Shown here: in pieces, positions 38,061 to 47,887 of the stretch
How the letters are laid out: the number at the start of each line of letters is the position of its first letter
Numbering within the stretch: the stretch's first letter is position 1
Assembly: GCA_021325025.1 (NCBI GenBank)
Contig: JAJPHZ010000013.1
Location: forward strand, 164,895 to 228,894
DNA: 64,000 nt
Reading direction: 5' to 3'
DNA from: Pseudomonadota bacterium
GTDB taxonomy: Bacteria > Desulfobacterota > Binatia > Binatales > Binataceae
Made by a program: the position numbers and the translations under genes
Notes under the pieces: generated by a model
The model's input: the letters and a program-made list of their open reading frames with translations, nothing else
Database searches by the model: none
What the model was told of the DNA's origin: nothing

Positions 38061-38951
38061 ATGCCAGCACGACCGATTTCAGCCGGAATGATCTCCTTTG
38101 GACTGGTTTCGATCCCTGTGCGCCTGTTCAATGCCGCTACTCCCAAGTCGGTCAGCTTCCACCTGCTCCACGACAAGGACAAAAGCCGTATCCAGCAACG
38201 CATCTACTGTCCGGTGGACGACAAGATCATCGAGCGCAGCGAACTGGTGCGCGGCTTCGAGATCGAGAAGGGCCGCTATGTTACCTTCACCGACGAGGAA
38301 CTCAAAGCCCTCGAAGCGCAGGGCGATCACGCCATCGAAATCACCGAATTCATCCCCCTGGCGGAGGTTGATCCGGTCTATTTCGAAAACGGATATTATC
38401 TGGGCTGCGAACCGGGGTCGGCCAAGGCCTACCGGCTGTTGGCCGATGCGATGGCGCAGGCGGGACGGGTTGCGTTGGCCACCTACACGCTGCGGGGCAA
38501 GGAGCATCTGGTGCTGATTCGGCCCTACGCCAAGGGCCTGATGATGCATTCAATGTATTACGCCGATGAGATTCGGCCGGTGGAGGAAATCGACCGCGGG
38601 CTCAACGTCGAGGCCAAACCCGCGGAACTGGATCTGGCCAAGCGGCTAATCGCCGATTTGACGCAAAAGAAGTTCGATCCGACCAAGTATCACGACCACT
38701 ACCGCGAGCGGGTCATGGAGGCCGCGCAGCGCAAGCTGGAGGGCCAGGAGGTCACCGAAGCGCCGGTCGAGGAGCGCAAGGGCAAGGTGATCGACCTGAT
38801 GGCGGCGCTCAAGGCGTCGCTGGAAAAGCGCGGTATCGCGCCGCAGGAGGCCGCACCGCAGGCGCGCAAGGCGGCGGCAGACAAAGCGGCCAAGGCTCAC
38901 GCCCGCGCGGCCCGGCCGGTCGAGCGCAAACGCGCCGGCGCAAAGAAGTAA
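38061..38951 (+). CDS. ku: Ku DNA end-binding protein
   Basis: MPARPISAGMISFGLVSIPVRLFNAATPKSVSFHLLHDKDKSRIQQRIYCPVDDKIIERSELVRGFEIEKGRYV; Lys/Ala-rich C-terminal tail. Confidence 0.97.
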   Translation: MPARPISAGMISFGLVSIPVRLFNAATPKSVSFHLLHDKDKSRIQQRIYCPVDDKIIERSELVRGFEIEKGRYVTFTDEELKALEAQGDHAIEITEFIPLAEVDPVYFENGYYLGCEPGSAKAYRLLADAMAQAGRVALATYTLRGKEHLVLIRPYAKGLMMHSMYYADEIRPVEEIDRGLNVEAKPAELDLAKRLIADLTQKKFDPTKYHDHYRERVMEAAQRKLEGQEVTEAPVEERKGKVIDLMAALKASLEKRGIAPQEAAPQARKAAADKAAKAHARAARPVERKRAGAKK

Positions 38952-39041
38952 TCGAAGGTTTCAGTCCGTCCGGGCGGCACCGGCGTGGCGAGGAGCCGGG
39001 TCCGTTCTCGGACGCGAACTTTAAACGGCGCAATTCAACCG

Positions 39042-39923
39042 ATGGACAAACACATAAGCAAGCATCCCGCAACCAGGCATCTGCCCGAAGACGTGGTCCA
39101 TTACCGCGAATACAAAATCCTGCTGCAGCCTGATCGCTTTACCAGCAAACACGGTTTCCTGGAGTTCTGGCAGCGCGCGGAAAAAACGCTCAAGAAACTG
39201 CATATCAAGGTCGATATCGACCCTCACGCCTTCGACAGCCAGGTGCGCGAGGTGCTGTTCTATGACACTCCGCAGTTCGACCTTTACAATCACCATTTCA
39301 TTCTGAGAAAACGCACTTTCTACGACCAGGGATGGCCGCGGCCCGACCATGAGCTGACTTTCAAATACCGGGCGCCCGACCTCGAAGCGGCCGCGGCGGT
39401 TGACGTCCGTCCGCAACTGGGTGGACACGATCAGATCAAGTTCAAGGAAGAGCTGTTGCTCGAACGCGACCGCCTGGGCGGGATGCGCAGCGTGTATTCG
39501 CACGGATGCGTGCTCATATCGCCCAACATCGAGCTCGACCGCGGCATCGAAAACATCACCCGCGCCTTCCCGACGCTCAAGCGGATCGACATCAGTCCCA
39601 GGACCAGGATGGAACTGGTTAACAACGTCGCGGTCGAGGAGGTGCAAAACACCATCGGTATGATCCACTTCGGCCACCACTTCAAGGGCAAGGCCACGAT
39701 CGCCATCTGGCGCAGCCGGGCACTGGAGAAATCGCTGTCGGGCGAGTTCGCCTTTCAGTGCAAGTTCGACCGGCTGGAGGACGTCAACAAGGAGGCCGTC
39801 GAGCTGTCCGAGGAATTCTACAAACGGGTGCAGCTCGATTGCGCGGAATGGATCAAGCTGGGCACGACCAAGACCGCGATGGTATACGGGCTGGGCGACG
39901 CGCCGGTCAGGAACAACGAATGA
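39042..39923 (+). CDS. CYTH/triphosphate tunnel metalloenzyme-like protein
   Basis: Alternating charged beta-strand pattern: YREYKILL...VLFYDTPQFDLYNHHFILRKRTFYDQ...HELTFKYR...IKFKEELLLE; remote assignment. Confidence 0.5.
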   Translation: MDKHISKHPATRHLPEDVVHYREYKILLQPDRFTSKHGFLEFWQRAEKTLKKLHIKVDIDPHAFDSQVREVLFYDTPQFDLYNHHFILRKRTFYDQGWPRPDHELTFKYRAPDLEAAAAVDVRPQLGGHDQIKFKEELLLERDRLGGMRSVYSHGCVLISPNIELDRGIENITRAFPTLKRIDISPRTRMELVNNVAVEEVQNTIGMIHFGHHFKGKATIAIWRSRALEKSLSGEFAFQCKFDRLEDVNKEAVELSEEFYKRVQLDCAEWIKLGTTKTAMVYGLGDAPVRNNE

Positions 39924-39988
39924 TTTGCGCTGGTTGGCGGCACTAAGCGAAGTTCACATCGCGGAACCGAAACCGCGCCCACGCCTTG

Positions 39989-41062
39989 TTACACCAGCTC
40001 GATCAGGAAATCGGACTGCGGCGCGGCGCGGCCGACGATTGCGGCATCAAGGTTGCCCGACTGCTGGAGGTCGGCGAGCAGCTTAAGGGCGTCATCTTCG
40101 GGCAGCGCGATCAGCAGTCCGCCGGAGGTCTGCGGGTCGAAGGCCAACTCCGCCATCGCGTCGTCGATCTCCTCGTTGATGCGCACCGAGCCTGCGTAAT
40201 ACTGGCGGTTGCGCGCGCCACCGCCGGGAATCATGCCCGCGCGGCACAGCTCCAGCGCGCCGGGCAGCAGCGGCAGGTCCGACTCCTCGAATACCAGCGT
40301 CACGCCGCTGCCCTGCGCCATCCCGGCCGCGTGCCCTACCAGGCCAAATCCGGTGATGTCGGTGGCAGCATGAACCCGGTACTTCAGCATCGCGCCAGAA
40401 GCGGCGGCGTTAAGCTCGGCCATCGACTTGACCGCCGAATCGTAAAACTCCTGCGCCAGGCGGTCGCGCTTGAAGGCGGTCATCAGCACGCCCGTGCCCA
40501 GCGCCTTGGTCAGCACCAGCACATCGCCAATCTGCGCCCCGACGTTGCGGATGATGCGATCGGGACTGATGACGCCGGTGACCGCCATCCCGTATTTGAC
40601 CTCCTCGTCGGCCACGGTATGACCGCCGACGATCACCGCGCCGGCCTCCTGCGCCTTCTCCGCGCCGCCGCGCAGCACTTCGCCCAACATCCATTGGGGC
40701 AGCCCGGCTTGCGGCCAGCATACGATATTGAGCGCGGTGCGCGGCGTCCCGCCCATCGCGTAAATGTCGGACATCGCGTTGGCAGCCGCGATCTGGCCAA
40801 ACGTGTAAGGGTCGTCGACCACGGGAGTAAAAAAATCCACCGTGTTGACCACTGCAAGGTCGGGCGTCAGACGATAGACCCCAGCGTCGTCGCCGGTGGA
40901 GATTCCGACCAGCAAATCAGGATGGCCAGCCAGCTTGAGCTGGCCCAGGACTCCCTTGAGGTCCGCCGGACCCAGTTTACCCGCTCAACCCGCCGCCTTG
41001 CAGCGCGCGGTGAGCCGGATCAACTCTTCACCGGTCGGTTTGTTGTGGCTGTCTTCGGCCAT
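39989..41062 (-). CDS. selD: Selenide, water dikinase with in-frame TGA (selenocysteine) at codon 26
   Basis: The frame of the 308-aa ORF continues upstream to ATG at 41062: MAEDSHNKPTGEELIRLTARCKAAG-(TGA)-AGKLGPADLKGVLGQLKLAGHPDLLVGISTGDDAGVYRL. Confidence 0.95.
40959..40973 (-). promoter_or_regulatory. Putative bacterial SECIS hairpin
   Basis: (G)GGTCC-GGC-GGACC(T) starts 11 nt after the TGA (40987-40985); apical loop GGC begins with G, 17 nt between TGA and loop. Confidence 0.65.
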
Positions 41063-41676
41063 AAGTCACGAAAAATTCTACGCCTGCCCCGATTTGGGCG
41101 CACCAGCCGCACAGCGGCCGACCGTCTCCATCCGAGGCATGGCTAACACATGTGCGCAGACACGGGTACCACTTGCCAGGCGCGCAGTGAAGCCTTCTGC
41201 GGTTGGCCTGGGACGCAATGGGCCGGAGGTCCGCCGGGTGTTAAGCCGAAAATCCACGCCGGCCAGCAACTCGTCGCGGCGACGGTTGGCTTGGAGCAAC
41301 TATGCACGACGGCGGGGCGCGGCATCAGGATAACGCAGACGCCGGCCTCTCGGGGCGCCACGATGGCGCCGAAGTGTTTCTCCTATGAGGCGAACTGCTC
41401 CATCTCCCCTTGCCACGGTGTACGTCGCGCCGATTACAACGCTGGAGTTGCTTGCTGACCGCGCAATGGCCGTGCGCGTCGAGACGGAATTCATTCTGCA
41501 TCCTCTCCGGGTTGCACCTCGCGCGGGTCCAGGCGCAGGCCAGGTTGAAAAATTGGGCGTCCTCTCCTGCATTCAGGAAATTGTCGATTTTGCGCCTGGT
41601 TGGTCGTCTTCTCCCGGGGCCATTCTCCTCGGACAAGTAGAGCGCAGAACAAGTTTCGCTTCAGAGCTAAGCGGCA

Positions 41677-43599
41677 TCACGCCTTGCGCAGGCGGCGGGC
41701 GTCGCCCACCCGGGTGGTGAGGCCGGCGTGGTCGAAATAATCGAGCAGGCTGATTGAAAATTTGCGCGAGGCGGCCAGCAGGTCGCGATAAGTGGCGGCG
41801 TTGATTTCTGCGTGCTGGGCCAGGTAATCCAGCAGCCGCTTGCGTGCGGCTTCCAGGTGGGAATGGTCGAAATAGAGGTCGCTCGAGATTTTGACCACGC
41901 GCCCCTGCATTTCCAACGCGCTCAGCACAGTCTTGAGCTTGGCCTCCTGTCCGGCCGGCAGGTTGAGCGCGCGCGCCAACTGACTAAGGTCGGGCGGATG
42001 GAAACCGGCCTGCGCCAGTTGCGCGCAGATGCGCTCGGCCATCATGCCGTCGTCGCCGGCCAGCCGCACCTGGTGCGAGCGCAGGCGCACGCTATTGTCC
42101 TCGCGCACGATATCGGTTTCGCGCGCGATGCGGTCGACGATCGCCTTGAACGCGCGCGCGCCGATTTCAGAGGGAATCCGCGCGCGCAGCGCTTCCATCT
42201 CCAGACCCGGGGCCAGGGGCTGGGCCTGATGGTGCGCGGCGAGCGCAGCGGCCAGAAAGCGCTTGAGCTGCTCCCACTTCTGGCGCGTGGTGTAGCCCTC
42301 GACGTCGCCCAGCGAGAGCTTGACGAAGCGGGGATCGGTCAGCGCACGCGCAACATCGGCCGGCGGCTGATTGAGGCCGATCGCGATGCGGGCGGCGGGC
42401 AGCGCAAAGCTGTCCTGCAAATTGAGCAGCGCTTCGATCGCGTCGGCGCCGGCCGCGCCGGCCAGGGCCGCCAGATGGGCACGATACTGTTCGGCCGGCT
42501 TGCGATTGCGCCGGCCCAGGGGATTGAGGACCACGCCGCCGCCCAGCGTGCGCCGATTGGTCTCGTCGCGGATCACAAAACGGTCGCCGGCCAGCGCCAC
42601 GACCGGCTGCTGGAGGACAAGCTGCGCCAGGCCGCTGCTGCCGTGGCGAATCTCGCCCGATGCCTCCAGCACGATTGCGCGGCCCATCACCTCGGCGGCG
42701 CCGATAAAAACGCGCACCCGGGTGTTGTTGGCAAGCGCGGCGCGGGCGGTGGGACGAATCTCCAGTTGCGCGTCGAAACGCGCGGTATCAAAATCAAGCC
42801 GCTCGTCGGCCAGCCATAAGCCGCGCTGCAAGTCGATGCGCTCGGCGCCCGAGAGGTTGAGCGCGACGCGCTGGCACAGCCCCGCCTGCCCGACCGGCTG
42901 GCCATGAACCTGGATCGCCCGCACACGAACCTCGCCGCCGCCGGGCAGCACGCGCAGCCGCTGTCCGTCGCGCACCTCGGCGCCCAGCGCCGTGCCGGTC
43001 ACTACGGTGCCGTGCCCCTTCATGACGAAGGCCCGGTCGATCGGCAGGCGGAACAGCCCGGTGGCGCGGCGCGCCTGAAAGCCGCTGAGTTGAGCGGTGA
43101 TCTCGGCGCGCAACTCTTCGATACCGAAGCCTTTTGGAGAGGAAACCGCGATGATGGGCGCCGCCGCCAGTGGAGTGCCTTCGGTCAGCAGGCGGATTTC
43201 GTCGCTGACCTCGGCGATACGCTCGCGGCCGGCGAGGTCGGCCTTGGTGACGACGAAGATGCCGCGCCGCACCCCCAGTAGATGGAGCACGTCGAAATGC
43301 TCCTCGGTCTGCGGCATCACGCCGTCATCCGCCGCGACCACCAGCAGCATCAGGTCGATACCGTGGGCGCCAGCCAGCATGTTGCGGATGAAGCGCTCGT
43401 GGCCGGGCACGTCGACGATTCCGGCGCGGGTGCCGTCGGGCAGCGTAAAGTACGCAAAGCCCAGGTCGATCGAGATGCCGCGTTCCTTTTCCTCCTTGAG
43501 GCGGTCGGTGTCCTGGCCGGTCAGCGCCTTGATCAGCGCGGTCTTGCCGTGATCGATATGGCCCGCCGTACCGATTATCGCATGTGCGACCGCAGCCAT
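41677..43599 (-). CDS. selB: Selenocysteine-specific elongation factor
   Basis: [84 protein letters not shown]-terminal winged-helix region. Confidence 0.96.
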   Translation of the reverse strand: MAAVAHAIIGTAGHIDHGKTALIKALTGQDTDRLKEEKERGISIDLGFAYFTLPDGTRAGIVDVPGHERFIRNMLAGAHGIDLMLLVVAADDGVMPQTEEHFDVLHLLGVRRGIFVVTKADLAGRERIAEVSDEIRLLTEGTPLAAAPIIAVSSPKGFGIEELRAEITAQLSGFQARRATGLFRLPIDRAFVMKGHGTVVTGTALGAEVRDGQRLRVLPGGGEVRVRAIQVHGQPVGQAGLCQRVALNLSGAERIDLQRGLWLADERLDFDTARFDAQLEIRPTARAALANNTRVRVFIGAAEVMGRAIVLEASGEIRHGSSGLAQLVLQQPVVALAGDRFVIRDETNRRTLGGGVVLNPLGRRNRKPAEQYRAHLAALAGAAGADAIEALLNLQDSFALPAARIAIGLNQPPADVARALTDPRFVKLSLGDVEGYTTRQKWEQLKRFLAAALAAHHQAQPLAPGLEMEALRARIPSEIGARAFKAIVDRIARETDIVREDNSVRLRSHQVRLAGDDGMMAERICAQLAQAGFHPPDLSQLARALNLPAGQEAKLKTVLSALEMQGRVVKISSDLYFDHSHLEAARKRLLDYLAQHAEINAATYRDLLAASRKFSISLLDYFDHAGLTTRVGDARRLRKA

Positions 43600-43641
43600 C
43601 GTGCGCGCTCCCGATGCGAGTTGCGATCCGGGCCGAAGCGC

Positions 43642-44010
43642 TCAGCCCATGCCGGTCATCTTGGTGTCGAAGTAGTCGCGCCAGGCGCAGATCTTGCCGC
43701 CCCGCAGCTCGAACACTCCGGCGACCGGCAAATCGGTGCGTTTGCCGTCGGGCATCACGATCGTGTCGATGCGCTCGTTGATGACCAGGTTACCGGCGGC
43801 GGCGCTGTTGAGGATCTTGATTTCGATGGCCTTCATCATGCCGGCGAACTGATGGAGCCCCTTGCGGATTTCGGATTTGCCCTTGAGCGGCGCCATCGGG
43901 ATGTTGTGATAGACCGCGTCGTCGGTGAAGTAGCCGACCATCTCATCGACGTTCATGCGCTTCCAGGTGGCGCAGAACTCGGCGACGATTTTCTCATTCT
44001 CGGTTGCCAT
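43642..44010 (-). CDS. SnoaL/limonene-epoxide hydrolase-like (NTF2-fold) protein, copy 2
   Basis: MATENEKIVAEFCATWKRMNVDEMVGYFTDDAVYHNIPMAPLKGKSEIRKGL. Confidence 0.85.
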   Translation of the reverse strand: MATENEKIVAEFCATWKRMNVDEMVGYFTDDAVYHNIPMAPLKGKSEIRKGLHQFAGMMKAIEIKILNSAAAGNLVINERIDTIVMPDGKRTDLPVAGVFELRGGKICAWRDYFDTKMTGMG

Positions 44011-44048
44011 CTGAACTGCCTCCTTCGGGAGTGGCGCGCCGGCGCCGT

Positions 44049-44417
44049 TCAGCCCACACCCGCCATCTTCATGTCAAAGTAGTCGCGCCAGGCGGTGATC
44101 TTGCCGCCGTTTACCTCGAACACGCCGACCACCGGGACCGAACCCTTCTTGCCGCCCTTGTAGACGAAGGAATCGACCCGCTCATTCATTACCACATTGC
44201 CCGCGCTGGCGGTGTTGAGGACTCTGAAGTCGATTGCGTCGGCCATCTTGAGGAAGCCCTCGCACACGGCGCGAATCGCCGCCCTGCCCCTGGCCGGCGC
44301 CATCGGGATGTTGTGATAGACGGCGTCCTCGGCCATGAAGCCCAGGATTTCCTCCAGGTTCATCCGCGACCACGCCCGGCAGAAATCCGCCACGACCTTT
44401 TCATTTTCCGCTGACAT
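44049..44417 (-). CDS. SnoaL/limonene-epoxide hydrolase-like (NTF2-fold) protein, copy 1
   Basis: MSAENEKVVADFCRAWSRMNLEEILGFMAEDAVYHNIPMAPARGRAAIRAV; same length as and paralogous to the next gene. Confidence 0.85.
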   Translation of the reverse strand: MSAENEKVVADFCRAWSRMNLEEILGFMAEDAVYHNIPMAPARGRAAIRAVCEGFLKMADAIDFRVLNTASAGNVVMNERVDSFVYKGGKKGSVPVVGVFEVNGGKITAWRDYFDMKMAGVG

Positions 44418-44447
44418 CGGAGAATCCTCCCTGGTTTGCGCGAATCC

Positions 44448-44936
44448 TCATTCCTGGTCGAGGTAGAAACGATCCTCGTCCTGGTTATAGCCGAACAGTT
44501 CGGCGAAGCGGCCCCAATTGACGATCGTGTTGAACAGCTTTTCCGGATCCTCGTTGGGCAGCAGCATCGCCAGATGCTCCAGCACCAGTTCCTTGCTGAT
44601 CGAGCGCTCCTCCTGGCCCTTGAGCAGGCGGATCAGATAGTTGAACAGACCGTGGTCGCGCAAGCGTTCGCGCAGCATCAGCTTGCGCTCGTTGATATCG
44701 GAGTCCAGAAACTTGCGGCCCGCGGCCAGCAGCACGATATCGCCGCCCGGGGTGTCGACGAAGCCTAAAATCTCCGCCGCCTTCATCACCTTGAGCAGTT
44801 CGCCCAGATCGTAGTTGAGGTCGCGCGCCAGGCGATAGCCGTCCTCACGGCCGTTGCGGTCATCGAGGATTTCCAGCAGACCGAAAACCCGCGGCAGATT
44901 GGTGCTGGGGATCGGATGGATGCCTGTGGGAGGCAT
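44448..44936 (-). CDS. AAA-associated C-terminal domain protein of NitT/TauT-type ABC system, stand-alone
   Basis: GLLEILDDRNGREDGYRLARDLNYDLGELLKVMKAAEILGFVDTPGGDIVLLAAGRKFLDSDINERK; ATG overlaps upstream stop (TGATG). Confidence 0.8.
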   Translation of the reverse strand: MPPTGIHPIPSTNLPRVFGLLEILDDRNGREDGYRLARDLNYDLGELLKVMKAAEILGFVDTPGGDIVLLAAGRKFLDSDINERKLMLRERLRDHGLFNYLIRLLKGQEERSISKELVLEHLAMLLPNEDPEKLFNTIVNWGRFAELFGYNQDEDRFYLDQE

Positions 44937-45694
44937 CAGATGCGTTCCTCGATCAGCGAGAATATGCGGTCGGTCATGGCATTGAAACCCTCGTGGCGCT
45001 TGTCGCGCGGACGCGGCAGATCGACCCGCAGGTCGGCCACGATTCGTCCGGGCGTGGCCGCCATCACAATCACCCGGTCGGCCAGCTCCACCGCCTCTTC
45101 GATGATGTGGGTCACCATCACCATGGTATGCACCGGCATGTCGGGCGCCTGCCACATGTCGAGCAATTCTTCGCGCAGGGTAATCGCGGTCAGCGCGTCC
45201 AGGGCGGAGAACGGCTCGTCCATCAGCAGCAGCTTGGGCTCCACCGCCAACGCCCGCGCAAATCCGACCCGCTGCTTCATCCCGCCCGATAATTCGCGCG
45301 GATAGGCCTCCTCGAAGCCGTCCAGGCCGACCTTGTCGATATAGATGCTGGCGCGCGCCTCGCGCTCCCTGGGCGGCACGCCACGCGCCTCCAGGCCCAT
45401 CTCGACGTTGGCTTTGACCGACAGCCACGGCAGCAGGGCGAAGGATTGAAAGACCAGCGCGCATTCCAGATTGATACCGTCCAGTTGGCGGCCCTGGTAA
45501 AGTACCTGGCCGCTGGTGGGCTGGATGAGCCCGTTCATGATGCGCAGCATCGTAGATTTGCCGCAGCCCGAGGGGCCGACGATGGCGACGAATTGACCCT
45601 GCTCGATCGCGACCGAGATGTTCTCCAGCACGCGCAGGCGCCCCTTGCCGCGCACAAATTCCATAGAGACCGATTTGAGCTCCAGCAGGGCCAT
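44936..45694 (-). CDS. ABC transporter ATP-binding protein, nitrate/sulfonate/taurine-type
   Basis: IVGPSGCGKSTMLRIMNGL (Walker A), LSGGMKQRVGFARALAVEPKLLLMDEPFSALDALT. Confidence 0.95.
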   Translation of the reverse strand: MALLELKSVSMEFVRGKGRLRVLENISVAIEQGQFVAIVGPSGCGKSTMLRIMNGLIQPTSGQVLYQGRQLDGINLECALVFQSFALLPWLSVKANVEMGLEARGVPPREREARASIYIDKVGLDGFEEAYPRELSGGMKQRVGFARALAVEPKLLLMDEPFSALDALTAITLREELLDMWQAPDMPVHTMVMVTHIIEEAVELADRVIVMAATPGRIVADLRVDLPRPRDKRHEGFNAMTDRIFSLIEERI

Positions 45695-45731
45695 GGGTCT
45701 CCGGACTCTGAATCGCAGCAATGAGTCATGG

Positions 45732-47447
45732 TCAGTAATCCACCCGGAAACGTTCGGTGACGAAATTGTAAACCGGCCGCCACACCAGGCGGTTCAGTCC
45801 CATTACTATCAGAACCATCGACAACAGGCTAAGCAGGATCATCATGTGGTTGTCGGTCTCGAAAGTGGCACGGTCAAGCAGGGTGCCCAGTCCCAGCACT
45901 TCGTAATGATGGCCCCGGTAGTTGAAGTATTCGGACAGGATAAGCGCGTTCCAGCCCCCGCCCCAGGCGGTGATGCTGCCGGTGACCAGGGAGGGGCTGA
46001 GGGCGGGGATCGTGAGCTTGCGCCAGGCAGCAAAACGGCTCAGCCCGAAGGAGCGGGTGGCTTCCTTCAAATCAGCCGGGACCTGGCGGGCCCCGGCCAG
46101 CAGGTTGAACAGCAGGTACCATTGCATCCCGGTCAGAATCAGCAGGATTGACGCCAGATTCATGTTGCCGGTCAGTTGAATGACGAACAGCACGATAACC
46201 GGGAACAGGGCGGTGGCCGGCATCGAGCCGGCGATTTCCGCAATCGGCGCGATCAGCCGATCGAAGCGCGGATCGTCGGCAGCCGCCAGGGTACAGGGCA
46301 GCGTCCACCCCAGCGAAATCAGGTAGGCGATCAGCAAGCGCACGAAGGAGGCGCCGGCCGCGGCCGGAATCATCCGGGCTTCGCTGGGCCAGGGTTGACG
46401 CAGTGTCCTGACCAATGCCAGCAGCCCATCGCCCAATCCGTACAGGAGCAACGCGGCCAGTGTGACCAACCATGCGATACGCAGCGGTTTTGCCATCCGC
46501 TGCAGCATCCGGCCCAGGTGCTGCAGCGGACCGGTCTGCATCAGGCGTCCGAAGCCTGCGGCAATTGGATGGACCAGGGCGCGCATGAGGCGGCGGATGT
46601 TGACGCCCAGGCTGGCGATCAGGTCGTAGATTTGCGTGGTGCCGGCGCTTTCGCTGGCGGCAAACTCGTAGCGGAACTTCTGCGCCCAGATCGACAGCGG
46701 CTGCCACACGATGACGTCCATCAGCACAATGATCACCAACAGTGTGATCAAACCTGCAATCAGTTCGCCCACGCGCCCCTTGTCGGCCGCCTCCATCAGG
46801 TAGCTGCCCAGGCCGGGCAGCTTGTAGCTGGCCGAGCCGACCGCGATGATCTCGCACGCGATCAGGAAGTACCATCCCGCCACCCATGACAGGATCGAGT
46901 TGTAAACCAGCTTGGGCACGCTGGCCGGCAGGTACAGCCGCTTAAACCGCATCCAGCCGCTGACGCCGAAGCAATCCAGCGCCTCCAGCGTATCGGCTGG
47001 AATCGTCTTCATCGCTTCGTACACGCCCAGCGCCAGGTTCCAAGCCTGGCTGGTGAAGATCAGGAAGATCGCGGCCAGTTCGACCCCGAGGCGCCCGCCG
47101 CCGGAAATCGCAACGAAGAAGTAGATGGCGGCGGGAAAGAAGCCCACTACCGGCACCGACTGGGCGATGTCGATCGCCGGGATCATGATGCGCTCGTTGC
47201 GGGGATTGCGGGCAGCGGTCATGCCATAGGAAATCGCGAAAATGAGCGAAACGACATAAGCCGCCAGCATCCGGTAAAAGGAGCAAAAGGCATAATAGGG
47301 CAGGTTGGAAATCTGCACCGACAGGCGCGGGCGGATGGCATGCACGCGATGGTGGTACTGAAAGAAAAGCGCCAGCACGCCCGCCAGGAGCAGGAAGGAA
47401 ATCAGCCAGTTGATGGTCTGGCGGGCGGTGAACTTTTGCCGTGGCAT
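45732..47447 (-). CDS. ABC transporter permease, two permease domains in one chain
   Basis: EAA-loop-like segments in both halves (ALDCFGVSGWMRFKRLYLPASVP; ATRSFGLSRFAAWRKLTIPALSPSLVTGSITAWGGGWNALI); ATG at 47447. Confidence 0.9.
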   Translation of the reverse strand: MPRQKFTARQTINWLISFLLLAGVLALFFQYHHRVHAIRPRLSVQISNLPYYAFCSFYRMLAAYVVSLIFAISYGMTAARNPRNERIMIPAIDIAQSVPVVGFFPAAIYFFVAISGGGRLGVELAAIFLIFTSQAWNLALGVYEAMKTIPADTLEALDCFGVSGWMRFKRLYLPASVPKLVYNSILSWVAGWYFLIACEIIAVGSASYKLPGLGSYLMEAADKGRVGELIAGLITLLVIIVLMDVIVWQPLSIWAQKFRYEFAASESAGTTQIYDLIASLGVNIRRLMRALVHPIAAGFGRLMQTGPLQHLGRMLQRMAKPLRIAWLVTLAALLLYGLGDGLLALVRTLRQPWPSEARMIPAAAGASFVRLLIAYLISLGWTLPCTLAAADDPRFDRLIAPIAEIAGSMPATALFPVIVLFVIQLTGNMNLASILLILTGMQWYLLFNLLAGARQVPADLKEATRSFGLSRFAAWRKLTIPALSPSLVTGSITAWGGGWNALILSEYFNYRGHHYEVLGLGTLLDRATFETDNHMMILLSLLSMVLIVMGLNRLVWRPVYNFVTERFRVDY

Positions 47448-47887
47448 AGGACTCAGAATCGAATAAGTATAGCCGACAAACGTGCACCAGGATGCAGGGG
47501 TTGTTTCGGGATGGTGAAAAGGCCCACCCGCGGGGGCGCAGCTTGTGACACTGGCATGGCGCACGGGGCGCGGCGAAAAATACACGCGGCGCGGACGGTG
47601 TCAAGCTCCAAGTCGAACTAAAATTTCCCGCTATATAATTGCCCTGAGCGGCGCGGCGCGCTACAAAATCCACAGGGGTCGCGATCGGCGTAGTGGCCGG
47701 ATTTGGCGGCTCCAGGGTTTGTAGGGTTGGAACGCATGCGATGGGTTTCGTTGAGCCTCGATGCCGGGGGCTGATGCGCAGGCGATGAAGGCGTCGTACA
47801 ACGCAGCGGCCGCTCCACGGCTCAGCGCGCGGCGCGCGCTCCGACTCCGGTGGAAATCCGGCACGCCGGCTTAACACCTTAGGGAGG

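Noticed and set aside
39960-39977. CGCGG-N8-CCGCG between the TTM-like gene and selD as an intrinsic terminator
   Set aside because: Only a 5-bp stem and no U-tract on either strand.
41063-41676. tRNA-Sec (selC) between selD and selB
   Set aside because: No TTCRANY T-loop with flanking 5-bp stem and no CTTCAAA anticodon loop in a foldable context on either strand.
44448-45464. 338-aa minus-strand ORF taken as one protein
   Set aside because: Its N-terminal half is an alternative frame of the ABC ATPase gene; the real start is ATG 44936.
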